Positions 45,253 to 52,998 of a stretch of DNA of 64,000 nucleotides are shown here, in pieces. The stretch comes from an uncultured Burkholderiales bacterium. GTDB lineage: Bacteria > Pseudomonadota > Gammaproteobacteria > Burkholderiales > Burkholderiaceae_C. The stretch covers positions 186,001 to 250,000 of the forward strand of contig CAMFGY010000004.1 of NCBI GenBank assembly GCA_945952065.1, in the 5' to 3' direction. The position numbers and the translations under genes were made by a program. The notes under the pieces are model-generated. The model searched no databases. It was not told the origin of the DNA and was given only the letters and a program-made list of their open reading frames with translations. Numbering within the stretch: the stretch's first letter is position 1; every line of letters begins with the position of its first letter.

Positions 45253-47577
45253 TCAGCCCACGGTGACCTGGGCCGACCCCACCGGCACGCGCACGCGTTT
45301 GACGGAGGCGATAGGCGTGGTGGGCGCCACGCCAGCGCTGAGCGGCGCGATCTTGTTGAAGTCGCAGATCAGTTCCGTCTTGCTCAGGCTCACCACTGCA
45401 TAGCCCTGGGCATTGGAGTCCGCATGGCGGATCCAGGGGTTGTTGACGGCGGGCGGCACGCCTGTTGTGGGGTTGGCAAAGGGGTTCATGCGCTTGACCA
45501 CTTCAGACGCCGGCACCGCGGCCACCGGAATCCCGAGGGCCGTGGCCAGGTTTTGCGCAATCAGGCCGTACAAGGTCATGGCGGGTACGGACTTTTTGGC
45601 GGCGGCCAAAGCGGCATTGGTGGCGGCAATGGTGTTGCCCATATTGCCCATCAGTGTTTCGTCAAACGTGTTGATGGGCGCACTGCTCAAGCCGGCCGTG
45701 GCGCTGACCGCCGCCGCTGGGATCTTGCCGGCCCCAATGGCGCCCATCACTGCGGCTTGCACGGCTGCCGTGTTGCTGAGATCGGTGACCCCTGCAGCCA
45801 TGGCGATCGCGGCCGACAACATTTGGATGGCAATGGCTTCAGCCGCCACTTCATTGATCACCACCAAGGGCTTCACCGGCGCAAACGTGGGGTTGGCTGC
45901 GGCGCCGACAAAGTAGCTGAAGAAAGAGTTGCTGGACACACCGGCGGTGACCAGATCCACCATCACCGGGGTGGGCGTGGCGGCGGCATAGTCGTCCATC
46001 ACCTCGCCAGCAAAGAAGGCATGCAAGTCGCCGGTGATGGCGACCACATTGCTGATCTTGTTGCTGCTCAGGTGCGCCATCAAGTCCTTGCGCTCGCCGT
46101 TGTAGCCGTCCCATTGGTCGGCGTTCAGGATGAAGCGGGTTTTCAAATCCGCCGGGGCGGTGGGCAAGGCGGCGCCGTTCACGCTCATCTTCAGCAGCGA
46201 GGTTTCATTGCCCCAAATCTTCCACAAGGCGGTGGAGGACTTCATGGTGTCTTTCCACCAAGCGCGCTGGCTGGTGCCGAGCATGCTGACCAGGGTCAGC
46301 TTGTCGGCCAGGGCAAACGATGTGGCCACATCGATCTTTTGCTTTTCAACAGCGGCCAAGCTGGCCTCGGGCACCATATAGCGCGAGCCAATTTCGCCCA
46401 GTGGCAATCCGGTGGAGGGGTTGGGCGCGGCTTCGGGAATCAAGTGGTCGGCACGGTAGAGGCGCTCGTCCGTCATCACCAAATGCATCAGCTTGCCGAA
46501 CTTCAGGTCGCGGTAGATGCGAATGTTGTTGATGCCTGACGCGGCGTCCAGGCTGAAGCTGACCTCGGCCGGCATGAATTCAAACCAGGCTTGGCTGGCC
46601 GAGCGGCGACGGCTGGGCTGGGCCACATTGTCACCGCCGGTAGCGGCGCTGTAGCTGCCGTTGTCATAGGTCTCGCGGTCTTGCCAGCAGTCGTCAGAGA
46701 ACTCGTGGTCGTCCCAGATGGCCACAAAGGCAAAGCGCTCGTGCAAGGCTTGCAAACGCGGGTCGCTGCGATAGCGCTTGTACAGATAGCGGTAGTCCAC
46801 CAAGGTGTTCGCGTACTTGCCGCCGCTGGGCAGGGCCACGCCATTGGGCAAGACCAGCGGGCTGTGGGCCGCTTCCACCGCGCCGGCCTGATAGCTGGCC
46901 CCCACGGCTTCGTAGATGTAGTCGCCCAGGTGAACGATGAAGTCCAGGTCTTCCTTGGCCAGGCTGCTCATGCCGGCCCAGTGGTTGACGCTCCAGTCCT
47001 GGCAGGTCATGAAGGCGAACTTCAGCTTGTCGATGTCGGCATCTGCGGCTGGCGCGGTTTTGAAGCGGCCCACCTTGGAGCGACTGTCGCCCGCGATGAA
47101 CTGGTAGTAGTAGACCGTGGCGGGTTTGAGGCCGCTGATCTTGTGACGCACCGTGTTGTCGTAGAAGGCATAGACCGGCACATCGACCTCGCTGTCGATG
47201 CTGCCGCCCAAGGCGGTGTTGCTGCCCAGCAGGGCCGCGTTGTCGGCACTGCTGACGCGCAGCTTGACCTGGAAGTTGGCGTCGGTCGCGGCCGTGGCCA
47301 CATCGTCGGCCGAGGCCGGCACGATACGCGCCCAGAGCAATGCGCCGTCGCTCTTGGGGTCACCCGCGGCCACGCTTTGCGGGAACTTGAAGCTGCCGGC
47401 GGCGGGCGGTGTGTCGGGCAAAGCGGTGCTGCTGCCCGGGAAGGTGGGAGGCAAGGGCTCAATGCCCGAACCGTTGTCATTGCTCATGCAACCGCTCAGC
47501 CCAGTGAGCGCTGACGAAGCGGTGATCAGGGCGCCGGTTTGAATGACCGATTTGCGCAAAAAGCTGCGTCTATCCAT
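45253..47577 (-). CDS. PhoD-like alkaline phosphatase (Tat-exported)
   Basis: A 774-residue metallophosphatase. The N terminus MDRRSFLRKS is a twin-arginine signal, followed by a hydrophobic stretch and a lipobox-like LSGC. Metal-binding motifs of the PhoD family are visible: LGDYIYE, WDDHEFSDD and ITGDLHAFF. The second half holds an alanine/methionine-rich insertion (about residues 560-700), so the protein is longer than the usual 500-600. Start at ATG 47577 with AGGAG seven bases upstream. Divergent from the SGNH lipoprotein. Confidence 0.9.
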   Translation of the reverse strand: MDRRSFLRKSVIQTGALITASSALTGLSGCMSNDNGSGIEPLPPTFPGSSTALPDTPPAAGSFKFPQSVAAGDPKSDGALLWARIVPASADDVATAATDANFQVKLRVSSADNAALLGSNTALGGSIDSEVDVPVYAFYDNTVRHKISGLKPATVYYYQFIAGDSRSKVGRFKTAPAADADIDKLKFAFMTCQDWSVNHWAGMSSLAKEDLDFIVHLGDYIYEAVGASYQAGAVEAAHSPLVLPNGVALPSGGKYANTLVDYRYLYKRYRSDPRLQALHERFAFVAIWDDHEFSDDCWQDRETYDNGSYSAATGGDNVAQPSRRRSASQAWFEFMPAEVSFSLDAASGINNIRIYRDLKFGKLMHLVMTDERLYRADHLIPEAAPNPSTGLPLGEIGSRYMVPEASLAAVEKQKIDVATSFALADKLTLVSMLGTSQRAWWKDTMKSSTALWKIWGNETSLLKMSVNGAALPTAPADLKTRFILNADQWDGYNGERKDLMAHLSSNKISNVVAITGDLHAFFAGEVMDDYAAATPTPVMVDLVTAGVSSNSFFSYFVGAAANPTFAPVKPLVVINEVAAEAIAIQMLSAAIAMAAGVTDLSNTAAVQAAVMGAIGAGKIPAAAVSATAGLSSAPINTFDETLMGNMGNTIAATNAALAAAKKSVPAMTLYGLIAQNLATALGIPVAAVPASEVVKRMNPFANPTTGVPPAVNNPWIRHADSNAQGYAVVSLSKTELICDFNKIAPLSAGVAPTTPIASVKRVRVPVGSAQVTVG

Positions 47578-48009
47578 GAGGTGTCTCCTTTTTTTCAAAT
47601 TTGTGCGAACTGCGGGTCTTGCCGGAGTCGTGCATCAATAGCGCTGAACTCGCGCGATTGATTGTGCAAACAGATGGCGACAAGCCCCCCCGTGAAAGCC
47701 TTGAGCTTGTCGTCTGCCGCCGACGAATCGCAAGTCATTAGAGTCCCGCGCCTAGAAAAAAGATAGCGTTTCCTAGAGTTTTGAGCAGGGCTTGAGACTT
47801 CCCTGCAGCGCATGCGTCGCGCCTCTTGAATGAACTTGTCACCTAGGTGACAAGAACGGTGTTTGCCTGTCGTCAAATCGTCACAAAGCTGCTCGGCATT
47901 TCACGTCATCTCGGGCAAACCACCATGCTTGCGCACAGTCCTGATGGCTAGATTGAGAAGCCGGTCAAAGACAAAAGCCTCGATGAAGGCCATCAGCAGG
48001 AGACAAACC
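47578..48009. other. Divergent regulatory region, phoD/SGNH
   Basis: No gene seen in 430 bases. It contains a perfect 20-base palindrome (47835-47854) and a weak Pho-box-like sequence CTGTCGT...TCGTCAC (47867-47884). AT-rich patches at 47755-47785 may hold the phoD promoter. Confidence 0.35.
47835..47854. promoter_or_regulatory. Perfect 20-bp palindrome, candidate operator
   Basis: CTTGTCACCTAGGTGACAAG reads identically on both strands. It lies 155 bases before the SGNH gene and 257 before phoD. Two-fold symmetry suggests a dimeric regulator; its identity is unknown. Confidence 0.55.
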
Positions 48010-49155
48010 ATGAAGCAGTTCAGAATCACGATGGCGGCCCTCGCAAGCAGCTTGCTTGTGGTCGCCTGTGGCGGCGGTAGCAGCGCCGACACCACGCCCC
48101 CGATCGAAGTCGGCACCGTCAAAGTGTTTGGCGACAGCCTTGCCGATTCCGGCACCTTTGGGCTCAAGTTCACTGTGCAAAGCGCAGACACCCAGATCTA
48201 CCCCGAACGCATCGCTGCCGCCTATGGCAAGACCTTGTGCAACTTTTTTGCGTTTACCGGCAGCACTTTTGTGCCCAATTCAAAAGCAGGCTGCAGCAAT
48301 TTTGCGATTGGCGGCGGCGTGATCAACTCGGCAACGCTGCTTGCCGCCGATCCACGCCGCGTGCCGGTGCAGTTGGCCACCGCGGCATCGCTTGGCGCTT
48401 ACAACGCCAGCGACTTGGTGGTCATCGACGGGGGCGGCAATGACGCCGCCGATCTGGTCGGCGCCTACCTTGCCATTCCCAAAGACAAAGGCGCTTCCTT
48501 CATGAAGCTGCTGGGCACTTTGCTGACGCCAGCGCAAGTCGGCGCCATCATGGCCGGCGGCGCCAGCACCATTGCTGCCGGCGGCGTGACCTATATGCAG
48601 GCCTTGGCGGACAGCTTTCAGGCCAGCATCAAAACCCATGTGCTGGACAAATCGGCTCAACGTGTGGTGATTCTGAACATGCCCAGCATCACCAACACAC
48701 CGCGCTTCCAAATGGTCTTGGACGGCATTGCTGCGGCCTCCGGCGGCGGCACCGCTGGCGCCACCGCGCGTGCGCAATCAGAAGCCTTGTTCCGTTCTTG
48801 GATGGAAGGTTTCAACAAGCAGTTGGAAGCCAAGTTCACCGGTGAAAGCCGGGTGGCGATTGCCGACTTCTACACCGCCTTCAATGACCAGGTCTCCATG
48901 CCGGCTCAATTTGCTTTAAGCAATGTGAAGACGCCGGCCTGCCCGGTCACCGGCATGGGCAGCGATGGCTTGCCGACCTACACCTTTGCCACCTGCACCG
49001 CCACGGCCCTGAGTGCCGCGCCACCTGCGGGCGTCAGCGGCGCCGATTGGTGGAAGAGCTATGCCTTCTCCGACGGCTTCCACCCAACGCCCTATGGTCA
49101 TCAATTGCTTGGGCAGTTGATCTCCAAGACCCTCACCGTCAAGGGCTGGCTGTAA
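48010..49155 (+). CDS. SGNH/GDSL hydrolase lipoprotein
   Basis: A 381-residue exported esterase. Signal peptide with lipobox VVAC, Cys20 to be lipidated, and a GGGSSADTTPP spacer. The nucleophile is Ser43 in FGDSLADSG; DGGGNDAADL is the block III region and FSDGFHPTPYGHQ carries the Asp-His pair. It should hydrolyse acyl or acetyl esters at the outer membrane. AGGAG precedes the ATG. Followed by the OmpW-like gene after 30 bases, probably one operon. Confidence 0.93.
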   Translation: MKQFRITMAALASSLLVVACGGGSSADTTPPIEVGTVKVFGDSLADSGTFGLKFTVQSADTQIYPERIAAAYGKTLCNFFAFTGSTFVPNSKAGCSNFAIGGGVINSATLLAADPRRVPVQLATAASLGAYNASDLVVIDGGGNDAADLVGAYLAIPKDKGASFMKLLGTLLTPAQVGAIMAGGASTIAAGGVTYMQALADSFQASIKTHVLDKSAQRVVILNMPSITNTPRFQMVLDGIAAASGGGTAGATARAQSEALFRSWMEGFNKQLEAKFTGESRVAIADFYTAFNDQVSMPAQFALSNVKTPACPVTGMGSDGLPTYTFATCTATALSAAPPAGVSGADWWKSYAFSDGFHPTPYGHQLLGQLISKTLTVKGWL

Positions 49156-49185
49156 AGCCGGGCTAAGCACAGGAGCAATCGCATC

Positions 49186-49860
49186 ATGATGACGAAACAG
49201 CAACTCTTCTGTCTTGCCCTGATGGCCTTGGCTGCCGCGGGCAATGCCCAGGCTCAAGCGACGGGCAGCCTGACGGTTCGACTTGGCGCCACCACCATCA
49301 AGCCCGATGTCAGCAGCGGCAACTTGAGTGCGCCCAGCTTGGTGGGCACCCAGGTTGACATCAAAGACGCCAGCCAAATCACCGGCGGCATCTTCTACAT
49401 GCTGACCGAGAACATCGCCATCGATGTGCCGATTGGTTTGCCCTTCAAACACGATGTGATGGGGGCGGGTGCGATTCAGGGTTCAGGCAAGCTGGCGGAT
49501 GTCAAAGCCTTGCCGATCACCGTCACCGCGCAGTACCGCTTGGGTTCACCCAGCAGCATGCTCCGGCCCTTTGTTGGTGCGGGCCTGACTTATGCCGTGT
49601 TTTCCAATGCCAAAGCCACCTCCGCGCTGTCGGGTCTGACCGGCGGCAGCCCCACCAACCCCACCACCATGTCGATGAAGAACGCCTATGGTCCAACGGT
49701 ACAACTGGGCTTGGACATGAAACTGGGGGATCGTTGGTCGCTCAACGGTTCGGTCACCAAGGTCTTGTTGAAGACCACCGGCACCTTGTCCACCGGCCAA
49801 ACCATTGAAGCCGAGCTGAACCCCTTGGCCTTGTCGTTTGGTATTGGCTATACCTTCTGA
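49186..49860 (+). CDS. OmpW family outer membrane protein
   Basis: A 224-residue beta-barrel. Signal peptide ends at AQAQA (about residue 25). Family features include VRLGATTIKP, GIFYMLTENIAIDVPIGLPFKHD, LPITVTAQY and the terminal IGYTF with final Phe. OmpW proteins pass small hydrophobic compounds and respond to stress. The start may be either of two adjacent ATGs after AGGAG. Probable partner of the SGNH lipoprotein. Confidence 0.92.
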   Translation: MMTKQQLFCLALMALAAAGNAQAQATGSLTVRLGATTIKPDVSSGNLSAPSLVGTQVDIKDASQITGGIFYMLTENIAIDVPIGLPFKHDVMGAGAIQGSGKLADVKALPITVTAQYRLGSPSSMLRPFVGAGLTYAVFSNAKATSALSGLTGGSPTNPTTMSMKNAYGPTVQLGLDMKLGDRWSLNGSVTKVLLKTTGTLSTGQTIEAELNPLALSFGIGYTF

Positions 49861-49890
49861 GCTCAAAGCAGTTCGCAGCGCAGCGAAAAC

Positions 49891-49922
49891 AAAAAAGGGG
49901 AGCGTCATGCTCCCCTTTTTTT
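49891..49922. terminator. Bidirectional rho-independent terminator
   Basis: AAAAAAGGGGAGC (49891-49903) and GCTCCCCTTTTTT (49909-49921) form a long stem with a five-base loop and T-runs in both directions. It separates the OmpW gene from the convergent queE. Confidence 0.88.
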
Positions 49923-49969
49923 GGGTCAATACCGTCGTTCAGTTGTTGCACGCAGCCAAGCTGCAGACC

Positions 49970-50605
49970 TCAAGCGATGCCAATCACTTTGTGCATCTGC
50001 ACCGACAAGCGCCATTGCGGATGGGCCATGCAGTAGGCCACCGCCTCGCGGGTGTGCTGCGACTTCAACACGCTGTCCATGGGTTGCAAAAAGAAATGTT
50101 GGAAGTCCAGGGCGGCAAAACGCTCGGGTCGCGCCAAGGGCTGCGGGAACACCAGCTTCAATTCATGGCCGCGCGTCAGCACGATCTCGGCATCGGCCTT
50201 GGGGCTGACGCAAATCCAGTCCAAACCCTCGGGCGCAGGCTGGGTGCCATTGGTCTCGACAGCAATCTCAAAACCTTTTGCATGCAAGGCGTCGATCAAG
50301 GCCTTGTCCAATTGCAGCAGCGGTTCACCGCCTGTGCACACCACATAGGGCTTGCCGGGCAGGCCCTGCGGCCATAGGCTGGCAATCGCCGTGGCCAGGC
50401 TTTCAGCGTCCGCAAATTTGCCGCCGCCCACGCCATCGGTGCCGACGAAATCGGTGTCGCAGAAATTGCAGACGGCGCTGGCGCGGTCTTCTTCACGGCC
50501 GTTCCACAAATTGCAACCGGCAAAGCGGCAAAACACCGAGGCCCGGCCGGCCTGGGCGCCCTCGCCTTGCAAGGTGTAGAACATTTCCTTGACGGCGTAA
50601 GTCAT
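49970..50605 (-). CDS. queE: 7-carboxy-7-deazaguanine synthase
   Basis: A 211-residue radical SAM enzyme in queuosine/deazaguanine synthesis; it converts 6-carboxytetrahydropterin to CDG. The cluster cysteines are C31, C46 and C49 (CNLWNGREED...CNFCDTDF), the C-x14-C-x2-C spacing of the Burkholderia type rather than CX3CX2C. TGGEPLLQ is the SAM region. Its start overlaps the stop of the queD-like gene by four bases. Confidence 0.95.
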   Translation of the reverse strand: MTYAVKEMFYTLQGEGAQAGRASVFCRFAGCNLWNGREEDRASAVCNFCDTDFVGTDGVGGGKFADAESLATAIASLWPQGLPGKPYVVCTGGEPLLQLDKALIDALHAKGFEIAVETNGTQPAPEGLDWICVSPKADAEIVLTRGHELKLVFPQPLARPERFAALDFQHFFLQPMDSVLKSQHTREAVAYCMAHPQWRLSVQMHKVIGIA

Positions 50606-51723
50606 ACGGGAATCACCGGCCCTTCCATATCGGCGCAGACGATGGCCCCACAGCCGCGGGTTTCATACATATCCACGCGGTCCAGCTGAGGCAACACGGC
50701 GCGGCCCTTGGCCAAGACCCAGGCCGAGAGACTCGCGGTATCGCCATCGGGCAGATCGGCAATCTCAAACAAAGGCCGGTGATCAATCGCCTTGAAGATG
50801 GGATCGAACTGTGTTTTGACGTCACCAAAGTCCACCGTCCAGCCCATCAATTGGTCCAGCGGGGCGCTCAGATGCAGGCGCAAGGTGTAGGTGTGGCCGT
50901 GAATGCCACGCAGGGGATGTTCGCTGGGCGCGCGCTTGAGCTGAATGGCGCTGTCCAGCGTCAACTCTTTCCAGATGCGGTAGTGCTGGCCATCGAAATT
51001 GGCGCCGCAAGAGCCGGTTTCATACACGGTCAGCCATGACAACTCGGGCAGCTGCGGCTTCATCCGCTCCCACAACCAGGCCGAGATCACTTCGCTGGTG
51101 GGGTTGCTCAGGCCTTCGATCTCGTTCAGGCAGTGGTAGTTCAGCTGCATGTGGAAAGGAGCCCAGACTTCGTCCAGATGGTCGTAGTCCACGCTCAGAT
51201 CGCGCTCGCCCAGATCCTGGTTGGCATGCACGATCACTTCAAAACCGTGGCCATGCATGCGACCACATTTATGGCCGGCGGGCACATGAGGCAGGCGGTG
51301 CGCGGCTTGAAAACGGTAACGCCGCCAGACATGGGCCATGCCATCGGCATCCAGGTCCACGCCCGAATGTTGGGTGCTTTGAATGCCCACTTGCTGAATG
51401 CCGGGCACGTCAAATTCATGTTCCAGGCGCTGGCGAATCCAGCGTGCAATGTTCTCGTCGGTGGGCTCGGCGATGGCCGTATTCAGCAGGGCGTGGTCGA
51501 GTGGCGCCACGCAGGCTTCCAAGCGGCGGCGCAGTTCTTCCACCTCAGCGCCCGGAAACGGTGCCCAGCCCTGCGGCAAATGCGCGCGAATGGTGGCGAA
51601 ATAGCTGTGGCCATGCAGGCCGCGGCTGCGGTGGCCTTCGGGCAGCGCCGAGATCTGGCAGGCAGACTCAAAGCCGCAAGAGGCAGAGTAAATCGTGGAG
51701 GGGGGGGTGGTGCTTGTCTTCAA
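50602..51723 (-). CDS. Triple-repeat 6-carboxytetrahydropterin synthase (QueD-like)
   Basis: A 373-residue protein made of three T-fold repeats; ordinary QueD has about 120 residues. Repeat 2 (about 133-250) keeps the zinc histidines H142, H157, H159, catalytic Cys153 and Glu235, but the Asp-His pair is Asn195-Tyr196. Repeat 3 (about 252-373) lacks Cys and the first His but has D314-H315 and E354. Repeat 1 (about 10-130) has H37, H39 and D76-H77. The frame starts at a TTG (51723) with no clear ribosome site and no in-frame ATG nearby; the true start is unsure. Overlaps queE, so it makes QueE's substrate. Confidence 0.88.
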   Translation of the reverse strand: MKTSTTPPSTIYSASCGFESACQISALPEGHRSRGLHGHSYFATIRAHLPQGWAPFPGAEVEELRRRLEACVAPLDHALLNTAIAEPTDENIARWIRQRLEHEFDVPGIQQVGIQSTQHSGVDLDADGMAHVWRRYRFQAAHRLPHVPAGHKCGRMHGHGFEVIVHANQDLGERDLSVDYDHLDEVWAPFHMQLNYHCLNEIEGLSNPTSEVISAWLWERMKPQLPELSWLTVYETGSCGANFDGQHYRIWKELTLDSAIQLKRAPSEHPLRGIHGHTYTLRLHLSAPLDQLMGWTVDFGDVKTQFDPIFKAIDHRPLFEIADLPDGDTASLSAWVLAKGRAVLPQLDRVDMYETRGCGAIVCADMEGPVIPV

Positions 51724-51842
51724 AGGGTGCCAACACCGGCATCAGGCGGGTGCGTGGGGCAAGAGTGTGACATGAAGCGCGCACTTCGTGCGCAGCCCTG
51801 TTGCGCGAGGCCTTTGAAGCCCAAGGTTCTTGAAAACCTCTC

Positions 51843-52073
51843 TTGTACTCTTCTTGATGGATTTAATGTTTTAAGAATAGTCGTTGTAATAGGGTCGCGC
51901 GCTCGCTGTGGACAAGCCCCAATTTCGTTTTCATTTCAAGCACTTGCCGTGCCTGAAAGCATGTGGGCCACAGGCCTTGAACTTGCTGCAGCGAATAGAA
52001 CAAGTTTCAGCCTTCGTCGGCGCCTGTGGACAAGCGGCTACTTATTCAAAAACCATCCACAAACTTATACACA
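51843..52073. other. DnaA-box element B (AT-rich stretch plus boxes)
   Basis: Diverged second copy of element A. An AT-rich stretch (51843-51895) is followed by TGTGGACAA at 51907-51915 and 52025-52033 (each one mismatch from consensus), CCATCCACA at 52053-52061 and TTATACACA at 52065-52073, a perfect TTATnCACA. The first two boxes are 118 bases apart, against 119 in element A. No gene is supported in 51724-52083. Confidence 0.72.
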
Positions 52074-52083
52074 GCCTGGCGCC

Positions 52084-52800
52084 TCAACAACGATGAATCT
52101 GGCCCGTGTGGCTGCGGCTGAAGTGCAGCAGGCGGCCTTTGTAGGCCAGGGCTTCGGCGCTGGCCGCGGTTTTGATGGGGCTGTCTTGCAGGCTGTAGCC
52201 TAGTGCGGCCATGCGCTTGCTGAAGGCGGCGCGGTTGCCACGGTCCGGGTCGATGATCAGCACTTGGCTGGCGGGCAAAGCGTGTTTGGCGATGAAGGCG
52301 GCCAACAAGCCCTCATCATCGCGTTCGTACAGCACATCACTGCCCATGATCAGATCAAAGCGGCCTTGCACCAGCGGCACGCGGCCGCTGAGGGCTTGGC
52401 CGGGTACCGGCGGCGCCCAATTGCCGTGGCAGTAGCGCAGCGGTGGTAAGTCATTCAGACGCAGGTTTTCCAGCAAAAAGCTACCCGCCAAGGGATGGCA
52501 ATCACTGGCCGTCACCAAACCACCGCGTCTATGGCTGACCAAGCTGGCCAGCCCCAAGCCGCAGCCAATCTCCAAAATGCTTTCATCCGCCACCAGCGGC
52601 CGCTTGGCCATCACCGCTGCCAAATGCAGACCCGAGGGCCAAAGCTGGCCGAACAAGGGCCAGGTGGCGGAAGAAATGCCCAAGGCTGCGGCTTCGCCCA
52701 AGGGGTCCGCAAATTGCTGTTTGTCCAGCAGCGAACGGATCATCAAGTCAGCGGCACCGTCAATGGCGATGCGCTCTTGTTTGAAGAGGTATCCAGGCAT
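52084..52800 (-). CDS. Class I SAM-dependent methyltransferase
   Basis: A 238-residue methyltransferase of the Methyltransferase_16-like group. The SAM loop ILEIGCGLGLASL is at residues 75-87, acidic motif II TASDCHPLAG at about 97-106 and GSDVLYERDD at about 152-161. GQLWPSG before the loop also fits protein-lysine methyltransferases of this group. The target is unknown. It lies between DnaA element B and the helicase gene. Confidence 0.88.
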   Translation of the reverse strand: MPGYLFKQERIAIDGAADLMIRSLLDKQQFADPLGEAAALGISSATWPLFGQLWPSGLHLAAVMAKRPLVADESILEIGCGLGLASLVSHRRGGLVTASDCHPLAGSFLLENLRLNDLPPLRYCHGNWAPPVPGQALSGRVPLVQGRFDLIMGSDVLYERDDEGLLAAFIAKHALPASQVLIIDPDRGNRAAFSKRMAALGYSLQDSPIKTAASAEALAYKGRLLHFSRSHTGQIHRC

Positions 52801-52998
52801 GCGTGTTCATTCCCTTGCGGGTTCCCACGCTCGCAGCGGCAAGCTTGGAGCGGGGTCCTTCGATCGGCGCGATGCGGCACGGGAATGGTCGGGTGTTGCG
52901 CGCGAAGGCGTGAACACGGGAGGCATGCTCGGAGGCAAGACGGGCTGGCGAGCGGCTTTCAAGGCACCGCTCGCTGCGGCCCAGTGTAGGGCCTGGGC
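52801..52998. other. Intergenic region between helicase and methyltransferase
   Basis: GCGAGCGG (52948-52955) and CCGCTCGC (52967-52974) form a hairpin 25 bases after the helicase stop, without a T-run. CGTGTTCA near 52801 recurs as TGAACACG near 52910. No gene seen. Confidence 0.35.

Noticed and set aside
47867-47884. Pho-box-like sequence upstream of the SGNH gene
   Set aside because: Only two weak heptamers with several mismatches; not enough to call PhoB control.
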